A model generated the notes under the pieces. It made no database searches. It was given only the letters and a program-made list of their open reading frames with translations, and had not been told where the DNA came from. The position numbers and the translations under genes were made by a program. From NCBI RefSeq assembly GCF_000143415.4, contig NW_003314294.1, positions 1,606,770 to 1,670,769 on the forward strand: a stretch of 64,000 nucleotides of DNA, in the 5' to 3' direction. The DNA is from Selaginella moellendorffii. Its lineage: Eukaryota; Streptophyta; Lycopodiopsida; Selaginellales; Selaginellaceae. Below are positions 12,001 through 25,079 of this stretch, in pieces (position 1 is the first letter of the stretch; each line of letters starts with the position of its first letter).

Positions 12001-14491
12001 TTCGGCTTGCTGTGGTAGTAGGTGTTGGTGGGGAATCTACGAAAGCATTGGGCTTTATCCAAGATTTGTCAATCCAGAGATCCAAGTAACAGTCATGGTT
12101 AATCACCAGAATTTCTTGCTATTTGGGCTTGAAGCACATCTTTTGCTATAAGGATACCTCAAGCCACATAAATGTCTCTTCAAATTTTTCCATATTGATG
12201 AGCAAACATGCCAGTGCTAGTTACAATTCACATTGACTACTATATAAAGGGGAATGCAACATGTTTGGTCAGCTAGATCTTGAGTTTTTCCCAGACTGAG
12301 AAAGCAATCTAGGCCCCAACAGGTTCACAAAGTGCTCTTGATAGAGGAGAAGCAACGAGTTCATACAGTTACCCAGGCCATGAAAAATAAGTGAGCTATA
12401 TTTGAGAAAACTGGCAAAATTGGCAAACCCGATGAGGATGAAATGCAAGAATTTCCAAGTAATGTTCGCTTTGGGAACTTGGCACAAGAGCAAAATGAAG
12501 TGATGAAGTTAGCATGAGTGATGATAGGCATGCACAAAGCAGTCTTCCAAAAAAGTGGGTGGGAGCTCAATGTCACTCTTTTGGTCGAGCATCAAATAGA
12601 TATGGGAACAGCATCTCTGATCAGGTGATCCACGTATTGTTAATCTGAAGTAGAAAAGAAGGCTATCAACAACAAGGTGGACGTGATGTGCTGCCCGAAG
12701 CATCATTGAGCCTTTGGTATTTCTGTGAAGCTTCCCAGTGGTATTTGCACCTAAGTCTGATGGAAGTTTACACATGTGTGTGAACTATAAGCTGCTGAAT
12801 GATATGACACAGAAAGATTCTCATCCCATGCCATGGATAGATTCTATGCTCAATCGAATTAGGCAGTTGAAGGTTTTTTCCATCATTGATTGACATTCAA
12901 CATATTGGTAAATCGGACTTCAGGCTGATAGCAGAAGATGGCCTTTTTCACCCAATGCCAACTCATTATCTAATGTGCCAGTGACATTCCAGCACATGAT
13001 GAACAAGATTCTTTCACCACATGATGAGTATGCAAGACTGTACTTCGACAACATGTTGAGCCATTCACGGGCTACCTCAGAGAGTCTTCAGCATGTTTAC
13101 CAAGACAGCACTCCGAAGCTTCCTACAAATGGTCAACTACTATCAGCATTGGATTCCACAGTTCACATCTATGGCATTGCTGCTACTTGCACTATTAATG
13201 AAGGGGAAGCCATATATATAGATGGAAGAGAGGGAGAATGCCTTCCAAGTCCTGAAGGAGGTTGATCACGGCACTGGTGCTAGGGGTGCCAGATTCGGCA
13301 TTACCATTCATTCTTCAGATGGACTGGCAACCACAAGCTATGTCCGCGATTCTCTCAAATCGATTGATGGTATCTTCATATGACAAGTAGAGTCAGAATG
13401 TACTGCTCAAGGAATAGGACTTTTGTTAGGAGAACTGGGAACAAGCTCACCAAAACCAGAGAATCGACTTGAGTTGGAAGAAGGAGAGATTTGAAGCTTA
13501 GAAGAGACAGGGCAACCAGCACAAGAAGGGACCAAGCTAAGTGCTCACAGCCCAAAATCAAGAATCCCAGTATTTGGATTTTCAGTGAGCAATGTAGGGG
13601 AAAGTTATACAGATGCTGCAGAAAGGGTGGCTCTGCCAAAATACAAGTTCTGTGAGATATGTGGTATACTTACAAATGAGAACTTCAAGTGCAAATTTTG
13701 TGATTGAGTTGGACATAGCCGGTGCACTATGTGCAAGTTTTGTGTAGGAGAAGTGGTTGCGGATATCTGGGTGGAAAAGTGACTCTTAGATTTATGCGGG
13801 GAGATCCCCTAGATGGAATCTTAGGTAGAGAAGTCCAAAGAATCTGAAGGCAGGCAGTTAAGTATGCTTGGCAGTTCAAAAACTAGTGAGTGTTTTTCTT
13901 CATAGGACAAGGAAAGATGTTTAGAGAGGTACCTGCTCCTTGGAGGAGGGAAGAGATTGCATGGGACAGACATCAACAAGGGCATTATGGACAGAAGTGA
14001 ATGATAATGGCTATGTGAGAAAGATTCTTGAGAGACAGTAGTGAAGATTATGTTGAAGGGATGCTGAGCTTGTGTGAACCGGAAGTTGACCAAGATTCAG
14101 AAAAATGTGGAGCTGCAATTGACCAAGATTCCTCCGAAGCTGTTCTCACTAGTATGTATCAATCTCACAAGATACCAAGAACCTGCAGCAGAGAATCATT
14201 ATGTCATAGTTGTGATTGATTGGTTGATAAAGTGGCATGAAGCTGGTGCTTTAAAGACAAAGGAGGCCTCTAAGATGAGTGAATGGTTCTTTAGGGAGAT
14301 CATTTGCTGGTATGGAGCTCCTCATACAATCCTCTCAAACAATGGGAGGGAATTTGCCTCAAGACTTTGAAAGATGCCTCAAGTCATATGGGGTATGGCA
14401 TTGCACCATATTAGCATATTGGCTATGTGCAAATGGGCTGGTGGGGATGCTCACCATGGCAATCAAGACTCACATCAAGGGACTTGGCCCT
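12000..14491 (+). pseudogene. Decayed gypsy reverse transcriptase and integrase
   Basis: Near 12965-13290 the sequence carries a reverse-transcriptase palm signature, PVTFQHMMNKIL, followed by ARLYFDNMLSHS, where the usual YLDD-type catalytic motif reads YFDN. Near 14190-14360 an integrase core is readable: VVIDWLIKWHEAGALKTKEA, then WFFREIICWYGAPHTILSNN, where the second catalytic Asp is replaced by Asn (SNNGREF for SDNGREF). A Cys-rich stretch at about 13650-13740 could be a zinc-binding module. Stops and frame changes are frequent throughout. The element runs directly into a family-B LTR at 14492. Confidence 0.7.
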
Positions 14492-14850
14492 TGTCACAAA
14501 TGTGATTGTAGATATCAAAAATTATTTGTTAGCAAATCTTTTTAAATATTCTTTCTTTATTGCTATGATGGCAGGAGGATGATATTATTAAACCCTTTTC
14601 TAGTTTCCACCCAAATTAGTTGAAAAATTAGTTTTCGTGTGTGCATTTGGCTAAAAGAGCATAAGGATAGAATTCCTAAGTGTTATTAGTCAAGCATACT
14701 TAACCTGGTTAGAGAAATTCATTCGTTAACTTGCACTTGCTAGTGTTAAAAACCCCCATAATATCAAGTTTAGTCCCTCAATATTCACTAAGTGATAAAG
14801 TTACCGTGTCAACCAAAACACTTTTGTTATCATGCCCTTTGTGTTGGTCA
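14492..14850 (+). repeat. Family-B 3' LTR, decayed and truncated
   Basis: It begins TGTCACAAATGTGATTG, aligning with the start of the solo LTR at 8285, and shares later blocks such as GCATAAGGA near 14662 and CACTTGCTAGT near 14743. Similarity fades after about 14850. Most early differences are C-to-T or G-to-A. Its position right after the integrase assigns family B to this gypsy element. Confidence 0.75.
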
Positions 14851-15009
14851 TAGTCTGAGACTTGTGTAAACGAAACACACTAAAATTTAGGGATTCTAGA
14901 TTTGGGGGGTCGAGTTCTTTTGATTAGGGCAAGGTGGTCTGCTTGCGGCTTGTGACTTGAGAAATTTAACTCACTGAACAGAAATCAATTCTTCTTCTTG
15001 TGCATACAT

Positions 15010-17160
15010 TAATTATATCAGAAGCCATTACAAGATATGCGGATGCTCTTCCAGCCAAAACCACCTAGAACTCCACTCCTCTAGCTGCCTTAGTTTCACT
15101 TGCTCTTTCAAAATGGCGTAATGAAGACGCACTGCTGTAAGAGTGAGTCTCCACCATGATGCTACCACCTTTAATATCCTCGCTTGTTGCGCATCAAAGT
15201 GACAATGGTTCCAGGCCTCCCAAAGTGCTTGCACTCCTGTCACTCTCCAAATGGACCAGCACTCATAGCCCATCACCTCCCAGAATGACATCCTAACTTC
15301 AGCCCCTATCACATCCCACCGGACTCACATGTTTCATCCGTATCATCTGCGATAGCAAATACATCTCTAAGTTGGACCAATGGCTGGGCCTCTAACTCCC
15401 TCAAACTAGTGGAGGATATCCCCACTCCGAGCCTCAAACTCTAGGATGTCTCCTAGTTCCTATGTTGCCTTGAAGATCTGTCACCATACCTTTCTTGCCA
15501 TGTCATATTCCCATAGTGCATGTCACACTATCTCTAGCTTGCCACACTCCTTGCATCGTCGGCATACTTCCTCCTGGAACCACTATCCTATTAGTAGCCC
15601 GTTATTTGCCACCAACCAAGAGGTGGCCTTTATACTAGTAATTTCTAGAATGCAAGCGTGTTGTCCACCACCAAACAGTGGCAACAACAGCTCATCGAAG
15701 ATTTGGATTGGGACCCAACAGCATGAAAATGAGGAGGAAGGAGCTTCTTCTCGTTTGAAGTCAAGGAAACACAAGATGGTCTCTTGACCAGTAGGGAGGA
15801 GGCCCAAGGGGAGATCCCCAAGCTCTAGAAGAAATGGATTGTGCAAGGAGTCGAAGCAAACCTAAGAATGCCATCCCCCTCTAGTGCAGCCATCGAGTGA
15901 ACCACCACCAACTGCTTCAGAGCCTGTCATACTACTCAAATCCTGCCTTTGACTTCATCATCCATCACCATCGGCATGACCTTTTCATCTCCTACTGGCA
16001 GCAGCATATCACCTCTCATAACCCAAAAAGGATGCCCGACATTCTGTTTGGGAGACACAACAAACCACACCTCCACATCGCCATCCTCCTAAGCTGGTGC
16101 TGGGGCTGTAAATGCCCATGTCTAGGCCCCCAAGCTGACATGTTCCTTGTCTAGCTCCACATCCTATTGTAGAGCCACAAAGTCTCCAGGTTTTTCAAGA
16201 TAGCACCTAGGCCAGAGCTGCCCCTTCTTTGCCTCACTCACCACTTTGATAATGCAAAGAAGATTGAGGTGGACTTTCCTCCACCATCCTGGGTTAAAGA
16301 CCTGCATATGCCTTGTAGTCTTCCTCCTATCCTTGTCTAGAACTCCCACCAGTTGCTTGAGAGTTTGGAAGCCTTCACCATGCAGCTTTCTCTAGATTGT
16401 GTAGTGATCTTCCTTGCCTAACATCTTGTCATCCACTTTGAAGAGGTCATTGAAGAACAAGGGCTGGTTCAACTAGCCCTCTATTCGCCTTGGCATTTCC
16501 CTACTAACTAGAAGTTTGCTCCACAGCCTAAGAATCCTTTGAACCAATGTGCCACCCTTGACTACTTGCTTTGGCCCTTTAGCAAAAAGCCAATGTGGAA
16601 CCTCATCCCACGGTCTTGCAGTGTTGTGCCTAAGCCAAATTGCTAACAAACTCTGCTTGAACATGAGTCTCCAAGGTTGGTTACCTGGTTGAAGGCCCAT
16701 AAAGAGGATTTTGTACTATAGCGCCTTCGCCATGTCACTCGAATCAATAACTCCAAGTCCTCCTAAGACTTGTGGATGTGCTGTGGATTGCCATGCGACC
16801 TTGGCCATGATCCTCCCTATGACAAGGGCACCCCCCACCACACATACTTACATACCATCATGCGTACCTTTCTGAGAGTGTGTTCAAGGACAAGCCAAAT
16901 CAAGAGATGGTACCAAATGCTGGGCAAGATGATGCTCTTGGTTACAACCACTCTCATAGGCAGATTGGGTTTCTGAGGAGCCCACTTCTGGATTGATGTT
17001 CATATCCTTCAGAGCAAGGTGTCATCTTGAAGTGTTGCACTAAACCGGGTACCAACCTAAATCCCCAAGTACTTGGTGTCCTTTCCTTGTTTGAGCCACT
17101 AGAAGTTGATGTCTTGACCCCAGGACTCAATGCCTGGCTGCCCCTAGTTTATGCCCACTG
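15010..17160 (-). pseudogene. LINE C-terminal region
   Basis: This is the 3' half of a non-LTR retrotransposon on the minus strand. At 15028-15312 a Trp-rich C-terminal segment (ASWWRLTLTAVRLHYAILKE) remains. At 16473-16700 and nearby the RT thumb and linker region is readable with frame changes. A second copy of this linker region lies at 30587-30910. No clear poly-A tail (a T run on plus) is seen near 15000. Confidence 0.65.
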
Positions 17161-18060
17161 ATTTGTTCTAGTTAATTGCTGAGCCAGCTGCAAGGTTGAA
17201 AACCTCAAACGCCTTCTTAGCTATGTCCAGGTTCTCCTTGGTCACAAGTAGGAACAAGGCCATAACATCTACAAATGCTCCATCTAGGAGTTCCCGAGTC
17301 ACCCTTGCCATTCCTGGAAGTTGCCATCTTGATGCTGGCAAGGTGAGTCCTTTGATGCACCCACCTTCCGCCAGAAATGTGCCCAAGGCCTCAGCCACAA
17401 TCAGAAAGTGATAGGGCACTAGTGGACACCTTGGCATCCCAGCTGAAAACTCGGTCCTATCTCGCCATTGATTGTGACTCTGCTTGCAGCTCCATGGTAC
17501 AGTAACGAGATCCTAGCAACCATCTCTCTTGGGATGCCTATCATATGCATACACTCCTCCAGGAACCTCCAATCCACACAATTGTAGGCCTTCTTAAAGT
17601 CCAATAGCCATGTTGCAATTTGTATGTTGGAGATCTCTGCCCATCTCTGAGCCAGTAGGTATGTCTAGATATTTTCTGCAATTTGCCACTCTAGAACAAA
17701 ACTTGTTTGTTGTTCCTAGATGATCAGTGGCATAACAGCTTAGAGCTTGAGGGTCATTGCTTTGGCATAGACTTTGTAGGACGTGTTGAGCATGGTGATC
17801 AGCTTCCAGTTCCTCAACTCCTGCAAGTCCCCCCTCTTTGGGATAAGTGTAATCTAGCCCTCAAGAATCTCGCAAGGCAATGCCTTGTCATGTTGAGCAT
17901 CCCACCACGCTTGCAGCAGCAATAGGTCTAAAGTCTCCCAATGCTTCTCAAAGAAAATGGATAAGAGGCCATCAATACCTGGCTGCTTGTCATTGCTAAG
18001 CTTCCCAAGTGCTTCCCGAAGCTCCTCCAATATAAAGTCCATCCTTAGTGAGTTGAACCA
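17160..18060 (-). pseudogene. LINE reverse transcriptase
   Basis: RT blocks in order on the minus strand: DKQPGIDGL (palm entry) in 17854-18042; MDFKKAYNCVDWRFLEE in 17419-17604, matching the FDFEKAYD-VDW block; then GCPL-PYHFLIVAEALG in 17168-17437 across a frame break. The usual YADD catalytic box is replaced by a damaged stretch (GAFVDVMALF). The element cannot be active. Confidence 0.75.
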
Positions 18061-18998
18061 TTTGTGAGGGACATGCTAGGGAAGGGACGCAAGTACTTCC
18101 ACTACCGCATTTTCCCTTTTTGGACTCCACTGCTGGGCCATGTATAGTGTTTAATAGAATTCCTGGGCTAGCTATTACATCCCTTGTTGATCCTTGATGA
18201 CCCTCCCATCGTTGTGCTTCAGTCCCAGGATGGGAGGAGAGTCAATCACTGGCCTAATTCCCCTATAGAAAGCCTTGTTGAAAAGGCATTCATTTAGGGC
18301 CCATCCAACTTCCATGGCTTGGACGCCTTTGTTCCATACTACATACTCCATGTCACATAGCTCAACTTCCTGTTCATCTAGTACTATTTGCCACTTGTTC
18401 TCATTTTGTTTGGTCAGCAACATCCTATATGCCGCTGCCACTTTTTGCTTAGCCAGTCTCATGTCCTTCATCACTACTCTTTTGAGATCCTTTTGGTACA
18501 CCTGAATCTTCTTGGAGCAAGACAAGAGCATTGGGATAAGTCCCATCTTGTGCTGCATGAGGGTGTCATGTATTAGTCCAATTGCCACCGAGTCTCACAG
18601 CATTGCTCTCGTGATAGATCACAGGACTGCTGTCCCTTTGTTTCTTTGAAGCTTGATCATGCAATGGAGGGGTCGTGATCTGAGAAGGAGGTGAAACCGA
18701 GCAACATTTTAAGGCTTCCACCATCCTACCATATGCGAGTTGAGGCATAAATATGGTCCAGTCTCAACTAGAAGGTCACTGTCTATTGTCTCATAAAAGG
18801 GTGGGCATGAGGTGCAAACCCTGCTGCATGTTGGACATCCATGATCCCCAGTACATCCATGAGCTAACTCCACTACTCCCGCTCATGTGGCTCAAGTGTT
18901 TCCTGCATTCCCCTGCAATCGCAAATGTCCTACACCATGCTAAAGTCTCCTAGGACTAGCCATTCATCTGCTTGCCCCTAGGCAGATTGCAACATGCT
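18060..18998 (-). pseudogene. LINE endonuclease end and linker, 5'-truncated
   Basis: 18175-18588 gives an open 137-codon linker between endonuclease and RT. Upstream, a broken APE-type endonuclease tail is readable (RLDHIYA and SDHDP-type segments near 18640-18770). The element is cut off at 18999 by a family-A LTR. Confidence 0.55.
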
Positions 18999-20214
18999 TG
19001 TGAGACACAAATCCCATAGCCCCAAAAGTGGAGCTGAAAGAGTGCCATGTGGTAGTGGCTGAAGTGGAAGCCAACCGAGAGTAACATGTTTGGACTAAAA
19101 ACCTCTGACTCGAAAAGTCGAGAGTGGGAGTGGAATTCCCAACAAAGGACCTGAGATGGAGTCCGAGGTGAAGTCCGAGGTGGAGTTTGAGATGGACCCA
19201 AGACAGACCCAAGATGGAGTCCAAGCTAGACCTAAGATGGACCAGAAAGGATGGATTCTGAGATGGACCCGAGATGGAGCCTGAGATGGACCCAACATGG
19301 AGTCCGAGATGGACCCAACATGGAGTTTGAGATGGACCCGACATGGAGTCCGAGATGGACCCAAGATGGAGTTCAACATGGAGTTCAAGATGGAACCGAG
19401 ACCGAGACCGAGATTGAGACCGAGTCCGAGTCTGAGTTTGAGATTGAGACCGGGTCTGAGTCTGAGTTTGAGATTGAGACCGAGTCCAAGTCTGAGTTTG
19501 AGATCAAGACCAAGACCGAGACTGAGTCCGAGTCTGAGTTTGAGACTGAGACCGAGACTAAGTCCGAGTCTGAGACTGAGTCCGAGTCCAAATTTGAGTC
19601 CAAGTCCAAATACTAATACAGGTTGTTAGGTGAAAGTCCAAAGCAATCATCCCCCAAGGGGGGGCGGGGGGTCTACAAGGAGTTCCAAAAGGGTAGTAGA
19701 GAGAGTGTGGGGGTTGGACCCTAGTGGAGCCAGTTTGGTTCAAGAAGGCTATACCCAAGTGTTGGGTGATGAGATAACCATTGGGAAGTCCAAGGCTAAA
19801 GTGAATACAGACTAACAAACATGGTAGTTTGGTGAAGTATTCAAGAGCTGCCTCTAGTTTTCCTGGGAGATCGAATAATCGATGCTCCTAGTCTAAGTGT
19901 GGGTGGCACTACCTACTTGGATACCTAGTGTGGCTCAACAAAACTTTGCTCTAGCCCCATGGCTAGAGCACCTAAAGGTGGAAAGTGGGAAGAGTACCCA
20001 GGAGGCCCGTGTAGGGCCACGGTGTTCCGAAATGCTATCCCAGAGTCCCAAATGGTGGAAAGGAAGAGAAACAATCCTCTAGTGTAGTGACCAAGGATGC
20101 AGTCACATGGTGAGGAAGTCTTAGAGAACAAGGGGACTTAGTGGTCAGACTTGTGGGCCTTGATCCAATGGCAATGTTAATGAACACAACCATGAACAGA
20201 AAGGGACTTAATGG
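18999..20214 (+). repeat. Family-A LTR fragment, plus orientation
   Basis: It starts TGTGAGACACAAATCCC, contains its own minisatellite (about 19100-19610) and follows the family pattern up to about 20214. There it abuts the RNase H end of a gypsy element on the opposite strand. The last few hundred bases of the LTR are missing. Confidence 0.8.
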
Positions 20215-20784
20215 GGATTGATCATCATATAGCTCACTACCATCCAACACATTCTGCAATCGGCAGATCCAAGACTCCTCCTTCTGAGCAGCCACTACCT
20301 GCTCATGGCTGGACAACACATGCTCTGGAAGTGGGAGAGGCAAACCCTCCACTGGTGCCACCACCAATGGTGCACGAGATAAAGTATCCACATCAGCCAT
20401 ACTATATCCAAGACGATGTACCATAGTGAATCGGTAGTCTTGAAGTGCCAAAGCCCATCTAGCTAGCCAACCTTGTAGATTCTTACACTTAAGAATTGAT
20501 GTGACAGCAGTATGATCAGTCTTGAGCAACGCATTAGATCCATAAAGATATGCATGAAACTTTGAAAAGGCCCATACAACAGCTAAACATTCCTTATCTG
20601 TCGTAGAATAGTTCTTCTCCACATCAGTGAGAGAACGACTAACATAAGCAATAGGATACCGTTTGTTGGAGCCATCATCAGATTCTTGTATAAGATCAGC
20701 ACCAAGACCCACATTAGAAGCATCCGTACGAAGGATAAACCTTTGAGAAAGATCAAGATACTGCAAAATTGGTGCAGAAGTCAA
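20215..20784 (-). pseudogene. Gypsy RNase H domain, truncated
   Basis: The open frame reads ILRTDASNVGLGADLIQ, then PIAYVSRSLTDVEKNYSTTD, then KECLAVVWAFSKFHAYLYG and FKTDHTAV-type blocks, the usual order of a Ty3/gypsy RNase H with catalytic D and E in place. The frame reads on into LTR sequence after about 20215, so connection domain and integrase are lost. Confidence 0.85.
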
Positions 20785-21640
20785 GAGCTTCTTAAGCTCC
20801 TCAGAAGCCTTCTAGCATTGTCAAAATCAAACATAGTTTACATCTTTCTGAAGAAGATCACGCAAAGGAGCAGAAATTTGGGAAAACCGTGGTACAAAAC
20901 GAGCCAAGTACGTAGCCTTTCCCAAAAACTGATGCAACTCAGCAACACTCTGAGGGGCTGGAAACTCATCTACAGCCCGTGTCTTCTCAGGATCTGGTCG
21001 TACCCCATCTCAAGAAATCACAAAACCCAAATACTTCAATGACTCCTGTCCAAATTTGCACTTTGGATGTTTGAGCTTGAGAAAATGCTTTTCAAGCCGA
21101 TGGAGTACTTTGTCCACTTAAATGATCTTCCCACGTGCTATCAGTATGGATCAATAAATCATCAAGATAAGCACAAGAAAAATCGTCAAACCCCTCAAGC
21201 ATCTCATCCATCATATATTGAAACGTGGCTGGAGCCCCCATCAACCCAAATGGCATCACTGTGAATTCATATAAACCTTTTGGTGTTTGAAATGCAGTTT
21301 TCGCAGCATCAGCCAAGTCCATAGGTATTTGCCAATACCCAGATGCCAAATCCAAGATAGTAAAATATCAACTTTTGCCAAGAGCATCCAGCAAAACATC
21401 AACCCGAGGTAAAGGGTAGGAATCAGCAACCGTAACATCATTGAGAAGATGATAGTCGATCGTAAAACATTTTGTCCCATCAGGTTTAGGAACAAGATGT
21501 GGCTCTGCAGCCCATGGACTACGTGACTTCCAAATGACTCTTAAGTCTAGCATTTCTGCTACACACTTGTTCATCATGTCCTTTTCTTGAGGGGACTGGC
21601 GACAAAGACCCATCTTAATAGGACGTGCATTGCCAGTGGG
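20785..21640 (-). pseudogene. Gypsy reverse transcriptase
   Basis: Palm and fingers blocks are well kept: PHLVPKPDGTKCFTIDYHLLN, LDLASGYWQIPMD, FTVMPFGLMGAPATFQYMMD and the catalytic CAYLDDLLIHTDS. Two or three stops break the frame (after DALGKS, and in the thumb). Downstream is RNase H (20215-20784), upstream the protease. Confidence 0.87.
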
Positions 21641-22320
21641 AATACTACGTCAAGTATGCATCGTGGACTTAGTCTGATTAATAGGACCAAACAACTATAG
21701 GAAGTGTGCAAGGAGCTTGTCAACATCTCATGCCCAATCTTTAGCAAAAGGACCAGATGGCAAAGGGGGAATATTTTCAAAACAGCCATGGAACATCGCT
21801 GAACACGATCCATAGCCATAAGACTAGAGTACCAAGGAATTGTCAATAGACGCATATCAAAATCACAACAAACCCCAGCAGCCCATAGCCAATTGATGCC
21901 CAAAATAATATCATAGACTTGGCTTAGCATCACACGCAACGGAAGGGTGTGTTGATACTCTCCAAGTGTCAAAAGCACATATGCCATACATGAGATTTGA
22001 GCTGATGAATTCTGATTTGCAAACACCACTCGCAAAGGTTGAGTACAAGCAACCTCCTGTAATGCCAAATGTCAAATAACTGAACATCGAATGGAGGAAA
22101 TAGCTGAGCCAGAGTCTACCAAAACCGTCACATTGGTGCCATTTACGACACCAGCGAAAACAAACATAAACCGTTCATCCTCCATCAATTCCATACTACA
22201 TGCCGTGAAAGAGAGTGGAGGAGGGATAACAGGAGAATGTCTGTTATCCGCAATCATCAGAGGAGAAGAACTAGATGTGTATAAACCCTCTAAAACTTTA
22301 GACACATCAATTAGTTTTCT
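21641..22320 (-). pseudogene. Gypsy aspartic protease region
   Basis: The frame at 22072-22305 contains TNVTVLVDSGSAISSI with the D-S-G active site. After one stop, 21574-22068 continues with DIILGINWLWAAG, the usual ILG flap motif. Order gag-protease-RT is standard for gypsy pol. Confidence 0.82.
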
Positions 22321-23260
22321 TGCTGTTCAACAAGGAACAATTCCACATCCTCATCACGAAGTGCCACTACAACTTCATGGTGATTTCCACAATTAGCAGC
22401 AATGTGTCCCTAACATTGGCACTCAAAACTCCATGGCTTGTGACCACGCCTGTGATGCGCTCCTCGGTGCACTCCTCCACGTCCCCATCCACGAGTGGGA
22501 CCTCCGTGATAGCCACGACTACTGTGCTCCTGTGTTGCAGAAGTAGTGGGAGGATCCACGTCCATCAATGTGGAGGACTTGCCAAGTGAAGACTGAAGAA
22601 AGGAAGAACTGCCACGTGGAACTTGTATCACAAGTCCCATCTCCTCCACACTTTGGGCAATCACAATTGCATCAACAAGAGTTTGAGGATGATGCCCACG
22701 AACAAATGCTGCACTTGGGCCGCAAAAAAAAAGAAGAGGCCCAATTTGATTGACTCAGACATGTTGGGATCCACTCGAGCCAGTAAGTTCTTCATACGCC
22801 CTCCAAAGTGTGCAACATTCTCCCCTCGTTGACAGTGTAACTTAAGGGCATCATCAAGGGATGCCACATCATCCACATGACGTCCAAAAGCCTGCTAAAA
22901 AACATGCAATACCAGATCAATTGTCACCTTTGAAGTAGCACTCAAGTTCACAAACCAAAGTGTGGCATCTCCGTGCATGCATGGTGAAAACTCCCTCAGC
23001 TTATCTGCATCATCCCAACTATGGTATGTGGCAACCATCCCAAAATGCTCTATCCACGAATGAGCATCCTCCATAGGCAACCCAGAAGACAGTGTTGGTC
23101 ACAACCGTGGGTTATACCCTCCAGACATACGTTGGGGCACTTGATTTGCCGCCAAGTGCTGCAACAACTGTTGCATCCCCGCTTGACTTTGAGCCAGCTA
23201 CGCAAATGCAAGAGCTAGCTGCTGCTCAAAGCTATTAGGACCCGGGCCATCACCTGCCAT
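22321..23260 (-). pseudogene. Gypsy gag
   Basis: The frame starts at an ATG at 23258-23260 (MAGDGPGPNSFEQQLALAFA) and keeps gag capsid features: WIEHFGMVATYHSWDDADKL, then ATLWFVNL, then a stop-broken helical region. Near 22400-22420 a CCHC zinc knuckle can be read as CQC-GHIAANC. Several stops disrupt it. No LTR or primer-binding site was found upstream. Confidence 0.75.
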
Positions 23261-23410
23261 ATAAAAAAGATCACCTACACACTAGATCATCAAAAATATG
23301 CTACCTAGCATCTCCACCAATGAAAGAATCCTAGGTAGATGATACTTTAGGATTACTTGAGACCATACTTATACAAGATCAATAAGCCTTATTACAGCTA
23401 ATATGGTTTG

Positions 23411-23448
23411 TATCTACATGGTATATACTAATACCATATGTAGATACC
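23411..23448. repeat. Imperfect hairpin
   Basis: GTATCTACATGGTAT pairs with ATACCATATGTAGATAC around a 6-base spacer, with a 2-base bulge. It could be a terminator-like fold or a small inverted-repeat remnant. Confidence 0.5.
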
Positions 23449-23504
23449 TCACATGTCTAAGGTTTTTTTATTAGTGGATATGTTAAATAATTTTTCATCC
23501 ATAG

Positions 23505-23825
23505 TTGCCTTCTTACCAATGGCCCAAGACTATATGCTATTCACGGTTGCAGCTACTTTATTGCCAGTGGCCCAAGGCCACATGCCATCAACAGTTTCAA
23601 TTGCCTTGCTACAAATGGTCTAGCATCACATGCCATCTATGGTTTTAACTGATTACTTGCTAATGTAACATGTCATTCATGGTTCCAACTGCTTTGTTAC
23701 CAATGGCTTGGAGCATCACACTTTTCATAGTTCAAGCTGTTTTGTTGCCAATGGCATGGGGCAACATGTTATCAATAATTTTACTGAAGCTAACTGCTTT
23801 ATTACCAATAGCTTAGGGTGGATTT
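23505..23825. repeat. Degenerate tandem repeat, about 50-bp units
   Basis: Six or so units share the pattern TTGCCAATGGC...(about 10 nt)...CACATGCCATC...GGTTCAACTGC. Units begin near 23515, 23562, 23611, 23695 and 23745. Each contains a half-palindrome resembling the 22-bp palindrome of the DNA transposon at 41.6-54.8 kb. Confidence 0.6.
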
Positions 23826-25079
23826 GGGTGCCATTAAGAATCTTTATTTCTCTATTGTTATGGGGGAGTTCTTTTAGTCCCTTGAGAGTGAAAAGTTTTC
23901 TTTTGACTTTCCTATATCAAGTGTTGATCTTAGTGTTGAGGAGGTTAGGTGTATGGAGATTTTGGTTCCTACCACTTTGGGCAAAGGTTTCAGCACAACA
24001 TATTGTGATATTTAACTTTTTTAGTTTACATTTTCTTTTTTCTTTCCCTATTTCCACTTTTTTTACTAATATTTCCTCTTCTCTTACTTCTTTATCCACT
24101 TTTTTTTTCTCTAGATTGTTTTTTCCTCAAATTTTCTTCTTTTCTCCTCTTTTCCTAGATACTTTAAACTTTTGTTTCTTTAGAGGAAGGGAAGAGGGGA
24201 TGGACAAAAGTCCAACTTGAATGATCCGGAGTGAAGCCAAGTAGATATGGTAGTGGAGCAAGGATAAATAACATCAATTATAGAGTGAGGACGAGGACAG
24301 TGAGTCTAAACGGAATGTCTGGCCCTAATGGAGTTAGGTTGAGCAGGTACGATAGTGGAGTGAGGCTGAACTTAGATGGTAGAGTGAGGATATATGTAGT
24401 GAGTTTGAATAGAGCCAATGCTTCATAACCTTTTTTTCTATTGACCTTTTTTTCTATTAAGGAGCAGATAAGGAGGATATAAAAGACAAACAAAGTGAGT
24501 TTGACCTCATATATGTGATGTTGGATGAGGATAAAGGTCTTGAGATTTAATTAACTATGGTGTTGGAGGCTAACCAAAGAGAAGACGCAAAGATGGGTTT
24601 TCCAATAGTCTTAGAGGCTGTCCAAAAGAAAGACATGTGTTCTTGGTTTGATGCTGCTATATGGGAGTTTACAATTCCTTCATTAGCATTTTATATTTGT
24701 TTAGGAGTTTTGCCATGGCTTTGGGTATTTGTTGTGTCATAGCTATGGACAATTCTATTATATCATTTGGTGGTTCCTTAAAAGCTTCGAGTTATTGTGT
24801 TGGTGTTCAACAGCTCAACCGAAAGTTTAAATGTTCCACCAAATTTACAACTTTAAATTCTTCCTTGAGTTTGTTGCAAATCCTCATTCTACTTCCCGTG
24901 AGTGGGAGCAGCTCTTCCCATTTGTCCCAAACGATGGATTGCTTTGCATGCAAGTGCAAGAGAACTGACTGGAAGAAGAAGATGTGCAGAAGCAAATGAT
25001 GGACAAGGATTACTCAAAAGGATAATCATATATAACATCATAGCTATATATACATGATCCAAGAGACACACCTCTAGCC
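23826..25079. other. AT-rich spacer
   Basis: A pyrimidine-rich block lies at 24000-24180. Around 24240-24410 two degenerate copies of a roughly 107-bp unit repeat. No protein family is recognised. The minus strand near 24.7-25.0 kb could continue the P-loop NTPase relic at 25080-25400, but I could not confirm it. Confidence 0.4.
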
